In this document: in pieces, positions 43,430-53,884 of the stretch
Layout of the letters: each line of letters begins with the position of its first letter
How positions within the stretch are numbered: position 1 is the stretch's first letter
Assembly (NCBI GenBank): GCA_026419775.2
Contig: JAOPGA020001532.1
Span: 1-64,000, forward strand
Length of the DNA stretch: 64,000 bases
Direction of reading: 5' to 3'
Origin: Acrasis kona
Lineage: Eukaryota; Heterolobosea; Eutetramitea; Acrasida; Acrasidae
Translations under genes and position numbers: made by a program
The notes under the pieces: model-generated
What the model was told of the DNA's origin: nothing
The model's database searches: none
Seen by the model: the letters and a program-made list of their open reading frames with translations, nothing else

Positions 43430-45793
43430 TTATTTCAATTTTTCACATAGCAAGTTAATATAATTAGTTGTTGATTTGAATCTCTTGTGTGCATCTGCCA
43501 TCAGCACCTCCAACTCTAAAAATACATTGTGGAAATTCTGCCCCTTCTCCGAGTTCTCTTTCAACTGCTCCGACAAGTCCTTCTTGAACGTGTCTGTTAT
43601 ATTCATGTCCTTGTCAACTAGATATTTTTGAAGAATTGAACTAGCCAAAGTACTCCTCCTCTGATAATCCGTTTCCAATTTATATTCCTTCAAGTCCCTC
43701 CACATTTCTAAATTCTCTTGTGAATGTTCTTTTGTTAGGTAAGCCTTAAATGCATCAAACATTTCTCCGTCATCATGTAACGTATCTGGTACGGTCCAAC
43801 CGGTGGAGAGTGCCTTACTAGCTTTGATTTTGTATTGTGTTTTAACTAATAGGTCGTAAGCGTCAAAATCGTTGGGATCCAATTTTAACAATTGTTGAAG
43901 TAACTCCTCAGCCTTTACGTAGTCGTGTGAAAATAAACTTTCCTGTACATCGGCCATGAGTATATTTACATTGGTGTGCTCCGCCTCTTTAAGCAACCCA
44001 TAGGCTCTAACGGACGAACACTTTACAGATAACACTGGCACGCTACCAATGAAGAGCATTGATTTGCGTTGAGATTTTTTTGATAGGTCATACACTTCCT
44101 GGGAGACAACAATGCTCTTGGCGTACTTGGAACAAAAGTAGGCTAGTGACTCTGTAACGTTCAATCCTGTACTAATTATTGACTGTAGGTGGGTATCATG
44201 GTCGGAGATTAGGTTGATAAGTGCAGAGTCTACGTGGTGAATTGAAGTGTAGATTTTGACGTCGTGAATCCTAGGTATGGTGGACATTCCAACGGCTGCG
44301 TCAATTGCTTTTTGTGCGTCACCAAACAACAACAGGAAACCATTGTTATGGGATTGATATACAAATCCTGCATGATTATTTGCGATCTCCTTAATGTGTG
44401 AATAAATGCTGCTCATCGCATCACAAACATCGGCCTCGTCTATTTTATGTAATCCCTCTATCTGCACATATTCAAAAACAAGTTTTGTCTTTTTACCACG
44501 CTTGCTGATGATTCTAAGAAAGTCTCTTGGCTCATACTTGGATAGATTTACAATTTTGCGTTGTGTGAGCTGTCTTGCTTTCTGAACAGACCTCACCCTT
44601 ACAAGAACAAAAAGGATAATACACAGAATAACATTAAAAATCCAGACTACAGCCATGGCCATCAATCCACTAAATTTAAGTTCTCCATCATAAAGTTCAT
44701 TAAACGATTTTGTGGGAACAAATACACATGTCCAAAGCAAATTACCATACTCAAGTACCTGAGTAATTCCGTCTGAACCCCGTGCGTAAGGTTTTCGTGT
44801 AAATTGTTGGAAACTAGCAACACTAGACGAGTACACTGTGAGATTTGGAGTCGTGAGGTCCCCCTCATAAATAGTCAAAGAGTAATAGCCAACGGTCGAA
44901 CCATTATATTTAGCAAGTGATGGCAAAGAGTTTTCAACCATATTCTGGACGCCCAATTCTGCGTAGACAAATCCGTACAAATTCCTGTCATCCATGACTG
45001 GAACATAAATACTGCTTATAGGAGAACCTTGACGTCCGTTCAAAAAAGATGATATGGCAGAACCTTGGCCATTAGTCAAAGATTGTATGATTAGTGCGGC
45101 CCTAGCTGGGCTCGACCAATGATTCCAACCAAGGCTAGATCTACTTGTTACCAACTTGACGTCAGAAGAGACTAATGTTACGGGTATGCAATAGGTCCCG
45201 TTACAACTATCAGACGAACTAGAAGGACCTTCACCGGACTTGTATGTGAAGTTTGCCCATCCCACAGGATCTTTTTGTTCTAGATACGAGGGGAAGGTGG
45301 AAACGTTGCGTACATTTGATAAATAATAAAGGTCACCAATGTAACTTCCTCTGTTGTTGTTGTTGTGTACAAAATCGGAGAATTGATCCAACGAGAGGCC
45401 TTCTACTCCTTTAGTAATCGAACACAACGAATTGGTGAAAATAATCGCCGATTTTGCCTCAGAAATCGTATTCTTTAGACTCTGTACTTCTACTGCTATT
45501 AAACTTTGGAACTGCGCCTGTGTTGTTGCTTTTTCCACTTCCAAGTATGGAAAGTATACTGCAAGGGATACTCCGATGCACATTAAAGTAACGGCAATGA
45601 ATAGAAAGATAGGTACAAGGTCAAGCTTATTTGGTTTAAGGACAGTGAGCAGCGATTGTGATGACTCTGAACTAGAGGAGGTTGAATCCTCCAGATCAAA
45701 GGTAGTGCCCTTAGTACGAGTAGTTGTGTCTTCCACTATATTATCATCGAACGTAATGTTGGCTTCTTCCTGCAGCTCGATAGACCCTTCCAT
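43430..45793 (-). CDS. Membrane receptor: CHASE - cyclase-like - TPR-like - RGS
   Basis: Single exon, 787 residues from ATG 45793 (MEGSIELQEE). A membrane helix at about 65-88 (LVPIFLFIAVTLMCIGVSLAVY) precedes an extracellular CHASE-like ligand domain (SYIGDLYYLSNVRN; SIYVPVMDDRNLYGFVYAEL). A second helix lies near 395-420. Then a class III cyclase-like fold (LVFEYVQIEGLHKIDEADV, HAGFVYQSHNNGFLLLFGD) lacks the usual FTDIxGFT Asp and appears catalytically dead. Next is a TPR-like pair (EELLQQLLKLDPNDFDAYDLL) and an RGS domain at the C-terminus (FKAYLTKEHSQENLEMWRDL). RGS domains speed GTP hydrolysis by G-alpha, so the protein may couple an outside ligand to G-protein shut-off. Confidence 0.85.
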   Translation of the reverse strand: MEGSIELQEEANITFDDNIVEDTTTRTKGTTFDLEDSTSSSSESSQSLLTVLKPNKLDLVPIFLFIAVTLMCIGVSLAVYFPYLEVEKATTQAQFQSLIAVEVQSLKNTISEAKSAIIFTNSLCSITKGVEGLSLDQFSDFVHNNNNRGSYIGDLYYLSNVRNVSTFPSYLEQKDPVGWANFTYKSGEGPSSSSDSCNGTYCIPVTLVSSDVKLVTSRSSLGWNHWSSPARAALIIQSLTNGQGSAISSFLNGRQGSPISSIYVPVMDDRNLYGFVYAELGVQNMVENSLPSLAKYNGSTVGYYSLTIYEGDLTTPNLTVYSSSVASFQQFTRKPYARGSDGITQVLEYGNLLWTCVFVPTKSFNELYDGELKFSGLMAMAVVWIFNVILCIILFVLVRVRSVQKARQLTQRKIVNLSKYEPRDFLRIISKRGKKTKLVFEYVQIEGLHKIDEADVCDAMSSIYSHIKEIANNHAGFVYQSHNNGFLLLFGDAQKAIDAAVGMSTIPRIHDVKIYTSIHHVDSALINLISDHDTHLQSIISTGLNVTESLAYFCSKYAKSIVVSQEVYDLSKKSQRKSMLFIGSVPVLSVKCSSVRAYGLLKEAEHTNVNILMADVQESLFSHDYVKAEELLQQLLKLDPNDFDAYDLLVKTQYKIKASKALSTGWTVPDTLHDDGEMFDAFKAYLTKEHSQENLEMWRDLKEYKLETDYQRRSTLASSILQKYLVDKDMNITDTFKKDLSEQLKENSEKGQNFHNVFLELEVLMADAHKRFKSTTNYINLLCEKLK

Positions 45794-46511
45794 TTTTTTT
45801 AAAAAATATGTGTCAAATGTCAAAAATACCTAGAAAATAGAACCTCCAATTGTCCTCCGCTGCTTCTGATTCATAAAGTCAGATCGAATGTCCCCCATTT
45901 TTGATAGACGACTCGTATTCGTTAAATAAATATTATTTCTCCAAATTAGAAAAGTAGAAATCGCAACAAAAAACAAAACTGATTTTTTGTTTCATCTTAG
46001 CTATCGAGATATGTTTAGGAGTTAGGAGGCTGTCAGACTTAAGTTCGTGCCTTCAACAAAACGTAACACATGGTCATGTCAGGTTTCTGAAGTAAATTGA
46101 GCCAATATATCTCAAGCATGCAGTAGAGTATGTTGAAAACTTTGAGAATACATGTTAGATTGAGCACAACAACTTTCCACTATGTTTTGTCTATGGTCAA
46201 CTCATTAAAAACTTGTTGGGCTCAATTTAGTATTACAACGAATGAACCATTAGATGAACACCTGAACCCACAAATAAGAACTACACAACAGTCAGAAGCG
46301 AAGAGCTTTACCAATATTCTCTACATTCAGAAAACTAACATACCATAAATTCCTAAACCTCAATTCACTGAATATGATTCAAGAAATTCTCTAGTTCTAC
46401 CAAAAATAAACCCGCAAGCACGATTATACCAAATAGCAAATACAAACATAACCACATAGACAAATACATAATATTAATTCATAATATCAACAAAATAGTT
46501 TATAATATACA
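45794..46511. other. Intergenic region, possible relic frame at 46130-46348
   Basis: About 720 bp between the RGS receptor start and the aquaporin stop. A 72-codon plus frame with RLSTTTFHYVLSMVNSL faintly resembles the start of PIF/Harbinger transposases, but there is no further support. The rest is A+T-rich and holds the receptor promoter and the aquaporin 3' end. Confidence 0.3.
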
Positions 46512-47435
46512 TTAAGCAGTATTTTTAGCCTTTCCTTCCGCAGAGTCTTGCACTTTGTCTTGACTTCTTGCAGTTGTTATTATTCTTTGGACAATTACTG
46601 CAATAATCATTCCAATAATAGGTCCTGCAAAGTACACCCAGATTGTTCTCCACCCAACACCACTAATAATAGTTGGAGCAAACGTCCTCCAGGGATTAGC
46701 TGATGCACCAGTAAGGTTCCAAGCGAACAATTCGACTGACCCGAACGTTGCTCCAACGGCAATTGCGGACACTGGTCCAAGAATCTTTGACTTTTCGGCA
46801 GTGCTCAAAACAACCATGATGAGCAAGAAGGTAATCAAAATTTCTACACCGAGCGCTGCTCCAGGAGACACGATTGGAACTGTAGTTCCTAAACCTCCAA
46901 TGTTACCGAATATTCCATACAATATTGCAGCACCAACGATTGCACCTGCTAACTGCACTATGACGTATGTTATTGTTCTCCACCATACCATCACTCCTCT
47001 CAAGAAGAATGCTACAGTCACCAAGGGGTTGAAATGAGCTCCTGATACAGTCCCGAATATATAAATCATACCGGCGAGTAGAAACCCGCTGATGACTCCC
47101 TTGTCTATTAATGTTACATCATTTGTGCCAAGGCCAGTGGAGAAGGCCTGCACTGTTTGTATGCCTGAAACGAAAAGAATAAGGAATAAAGTGCCAATGA
47201 ATTCGCACACATATCTTCTAAACTCCCTCTTGATGGCCTCAAAGTGTGGGTGCTTCTTGCAGGATTCCTTCTCCTCCTCTACGTTCTTACCGACTATGAT
47301 TCTCCTGCACCACCACAATATATCTGGTCTCTTTCTCTCTGCCTTTTTGCCCTTGTTGTCTTTTTTATCATCTTGCTTCTCAGCTGGTATGTCGACCACA
47401 ATGTGACCAGGTGAAGGTTTTATGATTTCGTCCAT
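46512..47435 (-). CDS. Aquaporin/MIP channel with variant NPA motifs
   Basis: Major intrinsic protein of 307 residues, start at ATG 47435. A long charged N-terminus (about 80 residues, Lys/Glu/Asp) precedes six membrane helices: VCEFIGTLFLILFVSG, GFLLAGMIYIFGTVSG and so on to VYFAGPIIGMIIAVIVQ. The two pore half-helices read AHFNPLVT and SANPWRTF, so both NPA boxes are altered, to NPL and NPW. The selectivity-filter Arg after the second motif is present. The water or glycerol preference cannot be assigned. Likely plasma membrane or contractile vacuole, by family. Confidence 0.88.
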   Translation of the reverse strand: MDEIIKPSPGHIVVDIPAEKQDDKKDNKGKKAERKRPDILWWCRRIIVGKNVEEEKESCKKHPHFEAIKREFRRYVCEFIGTLFLILFVSGIQTVQAFSTGLGTNDVTLIDKGVISGFLLAGMIYIFGTVSGAHFNPLVTVAFFLRGVMVWWRTITYVIVQLAGAIVGAAILYGIFGNIGGLGTTVPIVSPGAALGVEILITFLLIMVVLSTAEKSKILGPVSAIAVGATFGSVELFAWNLTGASANPWRTFAPTIISGVGWRTIWVYFAGPIIGMIIAVIVQRIITTARSQDKVQDSAEGKAKNTA

Positions 47436-48467
47436 GTGCAACTTTTCGTTTTTCTAAGGTGATGATAACAATATGCCAGTGAGGAGGAGCATTCTTAAAC
47501 CAGGAAGGTTCTATTTTTACACTGCCACTAGTTCTCATAATGGCTGTTTACAGTTAGATAAAAGATAAAAATAAAAAAGTTTTAGAACAGTCTAGGAAGT
47601 ATTTCGAGATACTCCAATTTTAACCTTATCCAGTATATTTCGGAGTCCTTCCGAAAATGACAGTTATTTTGCCTTTATGCAGTCTAAAGGTCATTTCTTA
47701 CTCAACCTTCTTACCCTGTTCTATTTGAAAACATGAAATTTTTGTTGTTTTAATAACAACAGGTGAACAATGGTAAAGTAATCTTTGCATCTTTTATTTT
47801 CATTTTTGTAATCACTTGATCTGCCTTGGTAATAGTAGGAAATCTGTGGCAAAAACTACCTCACTAGTGCACATGTAGTATTTCCTTCGGTATAAGCTTT
47901 GCGCACAGAACGATACACATTACATATCCATCATCCGACATTAAACCTGTTCAAGACAATTTCCGTCAGATCTGGCGAATCCCCTTCCAACAAATACTTT
48001 TAAGCACAACTTCAAAAGCCTTAACGGATTTCATAACTTACGATTAATTCTTTAGGCTTTACAGATAAATGCAGATGTCCGCCCTAATGTGATAGACATG
48101 ACAGAGGACATCCACAAGGTATACCTAAAAATGATTCAGTGTTGTAGTCGTTAAAACACGGAATTGATGTATGCAAAATTAATTCCTCCTGACGGATCTA
48201 AATCGCGTTCTTCTCTATTGCTCATATTTTTAGTTATTGATTCACTATTTGATGTGATTAGGTAGGCATCAGAATTCAAAACTAGATCCACAAGTATTGT
48301 TTGTTGGTCCATGATTTGTTCAATTATCCAAGCACCCGTTAATTATTTTAAATATACTCATTACAATCGGAGATTCCCGGTTTTGATAGGTTGAGTTGAT
48401 CAGGAGTAGTTTAACATGATCATAAATCAATCAGTTCCTTTTCAAATTTTAACAACAAAAACACATC
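47436..48467. other. Long intergenic region (1 kb)
   Basis: No gene is supported in this stretch. A short frame after an AG at 48055 (INADVRPNVIDMTEDIHK) followed by GTATAC at 48119 reads like an internal exon, but no partner exon was found. CTTCCGAAAA/TTTTCGG-type inverted words occur near 47640-47660. The protease promoter should lie at the right end. Confidence 0.4.
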
Positions 48468-49658
48468 ATGAGATCCGCTCTACTATTAGTAGCATTAGTC
48501 GCAATCGCAAGCACTGTGCAGGCGTACGTCCACATCCCTCTTACTCCACGTCCACGCACTGACGTCCAGAAGCGCGCACTCCTAGAGATGCTCAAGTTCG
48601 CACAGAACACTGGCGGTATCAATTTTATGAGACCATACATGGGATTCACCCCAAATGACGTCCCAGTCATTCCTCTTCAGGACTTCTCGAACACCCAATA
48701 TTTTGGAGACATTGTCGTTGGTACTCCAGGTCAAACTTTCAAAGTTATCTTTGATACAGGAAGCTCAAATGTTTGGGTACCATCAATCAAGTGCAGATCA
48801 ATCGCTTGCCTCATTCATCAAAAATATGAAAGCGGTTCAAGCAGCACCTACAAACCCGACGGAAAGGAATTCGTAATTCAATACGGAAGTGGTGGTGTCA
48901 AGGGATACCAATCCAAGGATACTGTCTCAATGGGTCCAGTCAAGGTCAAGGACTACACTTTCGGTGAGGTCGTTCAAGAGGATGGAATCAGTTTCATCTT
49001 TGGAAAGCTTGATGGAATCGTCGGTATGGCATTCAAGAGCATCTCCGTAAACGGAGTACCACCATTGTTTGAAAGCATGGTTAATCAATCACTAGTAGAG
49101 AAGGACATGTTCAGCTTCTACTTGTCACAAACAGCTGACAGTGAAACCAAAAAGGCCGACTCTGCCCTTCTTTTGGGAGGTAGTGACAAGAAGTACTACA
49201 CAGGAGATGTGACATACGTTCCACTAACAAGCAGAACATACTGGGAGATTAAAGTAGACGACATTAACATCGGAGGTAAATCAACTGGAGCATGTGCCAA
49301 AGGATGCCGCGCAGCAGTTGACACTGGTACGTCACTCATTGCCGGTCCAGCCGAACTTGTCGCCCCAATCATTGACATCGCACATGTCGCCTCGGATTGC
49401 TCCAACATTAACGAATTACCAAACATTGATTTGGTATTAAATGGAAAGGCATACACATTGACACCCAAAGATTATGTTTTGAACGTAACCGCTTTCGGAG
49501 CCAGCCAGTGCACAACTGGATTCTTGCCCATTAAGTTGCCAGAGAGATTAGGAAACTTTTGGATTCTTGGAGATGTCTTCTTGAGCAAATACTACACTGA
49601 GTTTGATTCTGCTAACAACAGAGTTGGATTTGCCACTTCAGTACAACCACCTAAATAA
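48468..49658 (+). CDS. Pepsin-like aspartic protease (cathepsin D type)
   Basis: A 396-residue A1-family preproenzyme, single exon. Signal peptide MRSALLLVALVAIASTVQA, propeptide of about 50 residues (LTPRPRTDVQKRALLEMLK), then the mature enzyme. The catalytic motifs are FDTGSSNVWVPS and AAVDTGTSLIAGP, with the flap Tyr in FVIQYGSGGVKGY. Conserved Cys pairs are present. Codon choice is richer in C/G third bases than in neighbouring genes, as for a highly expressed gene. Likely lysosomal/food-vacuole or secreted protease. Confidence 0.95.
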   Translation: MRSALLLVALVAIASTVQAYVHIPLTPRPRTDVQKRALLEMLKFAQNTGGINFMRPYMGFTPNDVPVIPLQDFSNTQYFGDIVVGTPGQTFKVIFDTGSSNVWVPSIKCRSIACLIHQKYESGSSSTYKPDGKEFVIQYGSGGVKGYQSKDTVSMGPVKVKDYTFGEVVQEDGISFIFGKLDGIVGMAFKSISVNGVPPLFESMVNQSLVEKDMFSFYLSQTADSETKKADSALLLGGSDKKYYTGDVTYVPLTSRTYWEIKVDDINIGGKSTGACAKGCRAAVDTGTSLIAGPAELVAPIIDIAHVASDCSNINELPNIDLVLNGKAYTLTPKDYVLNVTAFGASQCTTGFLPIKLPERLGNFWILGDVFLSKYYTEFDSANNRVGFATSVQPPK

Positions 49659-49890
49659 ATACAATGATTAAACAATGTAACTTGTTATGTCCTCTTGATT
49701 TTGTCGTCTCTTCTATACTTGACGGTTAAGTATGCTTGCGTCTTACAACACCACACCCTTTAATTCAACAAGAACTGTTGTAGTAAAAACAACCCACGTA
49801 GAGTTTTGTTTTCGATAATTTTTTGAACCCCAACAACACGGTTATTGAAAAATATTAACAAATTTATTAAAAGTGCTCTTCATATTTAGT

Positions 49891-50241
49891 TTACTTCTTA
49901 ATGTCATCAATGTTGATTGAGTTGTTGACTAGAAGCTTCTTCTTGCTTTCTTCGGTTGTGATCCACTCGACATCGTAGTTGGATCCAACGAACATAACCT
50001 TCAAGTCACAATCTATAGAGTTATTTAATACATAACAAATAAACGTACCGTATTGACTATCGGTAAAGAAGATCTTTAGTGAGGTGTCATATTTACTGGA
50101 CACGTGGTACCATAAAAGTTCGCTTTGATCGTCATACTGGCTGTCTACCATCTTAACGGCAACATCTGCATCATATCGGCTTGTTACTTTAAATAACTTG
50201 ATTTCTGCGTCATACACTGAATCAACTCGGAATACTTTCAT
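49891..50241 (-). CDS. YD-repeat mini-protein (DUF6150-like)
   Basis: Two exons (50049-50241, 49891-50012) and a 36-nt intron give 104 residues; start ATG 50241. The protein consists of six to seven copies of a 13-15-residue beta unit of the form F.VDS.YDADIK: FRVDSVYDAEIKLF, KVTSRYDADVAVKMVDSQYDD, YHVSSKYDTSLKIFF, TDSQYDCDLKVMFVGSNYDVEW. The intron is a multiple of three, so retention also gives an open frame, but splicing restores a perfect repeat (YDCDLKV). Similar repeats occur in small bacterial proteins (DUF6150). Function unknown; bacterial origin by transfer is possible but unproven. Confidence 0.8.
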   Translation of the reverse strand: MKVFRVDSVYDAEIKLFKVTSRYDADVAVKMVDSQYDDQSELLWYHVSSKYDTSLKIFFTDSQYGTFICYVLNNSIDCDLKVMFVGSNYDVEWITTEESKKKLLVNNSINIDDIKK

Positions 50242-50490
50242 TGTTTGATCTGTTTGTTTATTACAAGCGAAGTAAATCAACCTATGCTTTATTTATATCT
50301 TGATATTTCAATCTTTCAAGTTCACGGTGTTAGTGATATTCTTATCCTCATCAACCAACTTTTCTCTTTTGCTGAACGGCGGCAGAATTGTTTTGATAGA
50401 GTTTTTTCAATTTAATAGACCGCCAATCTTGGTTGACAAATCAAATTTTCATACGTTAAAAATCGAACACAAGTGAGTCTTTAGCGTAGG

Positions 50491-53400
50491 ATGTTGAAGA
50501 CTGCCACTAAAGCTTTAATCAGCAAGTGTGATGATTTTATAGGAGAGTTGGATGAAGTGCACAGAGAGCACCTTGAGGCTTTGTCAGAGATAACAAAGCA
50601 GTCAAAGAAGCAATTAGCATCAGGGTAAGCTCTACCTTTTTCAAATATAACAATCGATAGTGGCTCGCTTTACGTAATGTATATACCTCCCTCGGTCATC
50701 AAAAAGAAACTAGAAAGTGGACCCATCTTTGAAGTACCTGAAGCATTCGAAGAGAACTCAAACTATAAGACAAACATAAAACCACGCAAATCAAAACGTG
50801 TTTCTATTGTTCCTTCTACAACTTCACAAAATGGTGAAAATGAAGATGCACCTATTAGAAAAAAGAAGATTTTGAAGAGGGGAAACAAGAAAACCGACAG
50901 CGAATTAGTTCAAGTCAAAAGTGAACCTGTTGATGATGACGAGATCGATAGATGCGTTGGAAGGACCTCAACAGCCTCAACTGTGTCAATGACATCTGCT
51001 GTTACAACCACTTCATTTGCTTCCTGCACATCATCTGCTTCAGATGTTTCTTCATACTCTGAGGTATCAAATGATGGGCTTCTTGACACAAAGAAGGAGG
51101 GCGAACAAACAGTGTCCACTACTAAAATACGTCCACGCAGAAAGATTCTCCAAAAGAAGAATGTTCCAAAACCGGAGGAAGTCATACAAGTCGACACTCC
51201 TCAAAATGCAGTCGTCGTTGAAGAGACCAAAGTAGATCCACCTGCAGAGGAACCAGCGGTCGTCCAACAACAAGAACCAAAACATGAAGAACCAGTGACT
51301 CCACCTGAACCAGAAACCACAAACATTACATCTGAGAATGTAGAACAACCAATCACCATTGAACAAGAACAGCAGCCTACAGTAGATCATGAAGAGGTCA
51401 GCATCGAAGTTGTTGATGCTGTCGAAGAACCCATACAAGCAGATCAACCCACATCACAAGAACCACAAGAGTCCCTTGAGGCCATGCTTGAATCAAGAAT
51501 GCTCATATCACCTCCATGCACTCCTTCCAAACCACAAATAGCATTAGAAAACGCAACTGTCGAACAACCAAAAGAAGAGGAGGAAGAACAAGAAGATGTT
51601 CCCACGACACCGCCACCATCATCTCCGGTCAAGGAAGTTCAGGACTGGGTTGTCTCTTCTCTACGTAAGCTTTCGCACAAGAATAGATGTTCAGTCATTA
51701 TTGACTTTAACACACCATCTGAACAGACCGAAGTTGTTAACGCTGATGACATTAATTTGAACCTTGTGGATGAAGATGCGACCATTGACTTTTCACGTAT
51801 TCCAGTTTACAAAAAATCAAATCGTGCAGACAGCCTAGTCACAGTTGACCTTCAAGAAACCACAACTAACGAACAAGTCGAAGATGAAAAAATAACTGAC
51901 GATGCAAAACAACAAGTTGAAGAAATACAAGACCAAAGCACATCTGTACATGACTTTAATGTAGAAGTACAAGTACCATCAGAACCAGCACCTGTCGTAA
52001 GAGATGAGATGGAGGACAAGATGGCTGATCTTGCCGCGCGTATACGTAGCATGAAGGAGCAAGCAAGCGACCCATCACAACCAGTCATTGAAAAGTCCAC
52101 ATCCTTACCTTCGACCACAACCGTACCCAGGACTAATGTACTTTCAAGAATGTCATCCTTGTCCATCACACCCACTCCAAAACAAACATTCTTTTCGTCA
52201 TCCATGAAGAGCTTCACTCCATCAACAGCCAAACAAATCAACATGAACGAATCAACATCACCCATCATACCAAAACTCAATCCTGCCGAACAACGACAAG
52301 TAGATGATGCCGAACCAACATCACCTTCAAGCCTCAAGTTACATTCCATGCTGATATCGCCCAGGCAACCAACGACCAAGAGGAATTCGTCACCACCACT
52401 ACAATTGATTCGCGATCCCACCGTCGCAACCACTACCACCTCCCATCAATCATCCGCTTCACATTCTCTATTGAACAGAATTAGACCAGCAACACCACCC
52501 CACCACTCACCAACAGTCGCACCGCGCATCGGACATCACGAAGCAAAGAAGGGAACGTTCTTGACGAACGATGTGAAACAAATCATGGACAGCATGGATC
52601 CAAACGAAATGGAACCGCCCACTCCATCCACCGCCGCAGTTCAATTAATGTTCAGCAATACGTTGATAGATCAAACATCAGAATCAATCTTTTCGCCCAT
52701 CAAGCAACAAGCAGGACCACCATCACAATCAATCATTTCCACATCACAACCAATCATATTGGAAAAGAAACGTAAAGTGGAGGACGCACCAATCACGTTC
52801 GACAACAACAACAAGAAACAAAGAATGTCGCGTTCCAGCACATGCTCCACCACATCCACATGCTCAACGACGAGCACCATATCCAACGCATCCAACCAAG
52901 GTTTCCTCAAGAACCTCACCAGCAACATTAGCAACACGTTCTCCTTCCTCATGAACAAACCAAAAAATCAACCGTCGACCATCGCATCCGGTAACAAGAA
53001 GGGACCACAAATCAAAGCACTAAAGATTGCAGAGAGACAAAAGGCAAAACAAGAGCAAAAGGCACAGGAGAAGAAACTATTGAAAGAGGCTTCTCTGTCC
53101 TCTTCGAAACCAATCGTCAACGCGCCTGCATTGCCATTAAGCGCGAGCGACGTGAGTAATAAAAAGAAATTACATGAAACTGCAGAGGCGATGAAGAGGG
53201 AACAAGAAAAGAGAAGAGCGAATGCGGAGAAACACGCCACCACTCAATTACAGGTTCAAAAGATTATGAATCAAGCAGCAGCTAATACGCTCATCAAGAA
53301 TCAAATGTACGCTCAGAAACCAATGGTCGCGCCCGCCAGCAATGGTCTATCTCACAAGAATATGAATAAACAATTGTTGACCATGCCCATGCCCGACAAG

Positions 53401-53838
53401 CAACAACCCATCATGCGTGTACAACAAACCAACCAACGACCACCACTGCTACCAGCGTCGTTAAAAAGAACGAGAATTGAAATGAGCGATGCAGATGGTG
53501 ATGATGATTCTGAATATGAATTATCCGATTTGGATTTATCTGCTAGCGAGGACGAAGATGCAATGACGCGTAGAAGATCAAAGAAGAAGGTTCCTTCGTG
53601 GGCAAAGAGCGAGCGCATACGCCAGCAATGGGACAAGGTGTGTAAGATGGATCCTGATCTCTTGTTCGCTGCACCAAAGCCAATGGTGCTTGAAGAGGTG
53701 TTTAGGGCTCAGTTTAGGACCATAAGTCCGAAGCGGTTGAATATTAGACCAAGGACAAGTTCTCAGAATTGGGATGATGATACGTTTAATTTGGAGGAGG
53801 AGTTGTGTTACAAGGAGGCCATGGGTTTCTCATCATAG
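50491..53838 (+). CDS. INCENP: INCENP, chromosomal passenger complex scaffold
   Basis: Two exons (50491-50624, 50661-53838) with a 36-nt intron give 1,103 residues. The N-terminal 45 residues are helical, where INCENP binds survivin/borealin. The middle is low-complexity, Ser/Thr/Pro/Gln-rich with many SP/TP sites, then a basic single-helix-like stretch (ERQKAKQEQKAQEKKLLKEA; AMKREQEKRRANAEKHA). The C-terminal IN-box is clear: VPSWAKSERIRQQWDKV, LEEVFRAQFR, RTSSQNW; the TSS is the site Aurora phosphorylates. It activates Aurora B and places it on chromosomes and the spindle midzone. The fit is by IN-box; the rest is fast-evolving. Confidence 0.87.
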
Positions 53839-53884
53839 TTAACATATTGTATAAAATTATTATTATTATTATTACAATTTATTA

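Noticed and set aside
46130..46348. Faint similarity to the start of a Harbinger transposase
   Set aside because: Only about 20 residues, low complexity, no DDE motif nearby.
48056..48118. Exon-like frame INADVRPNVIDMTEDIHK between an AG and a GTATAC
   Set aside because: No partner exon in phase within 600 bp and no recognised domain.
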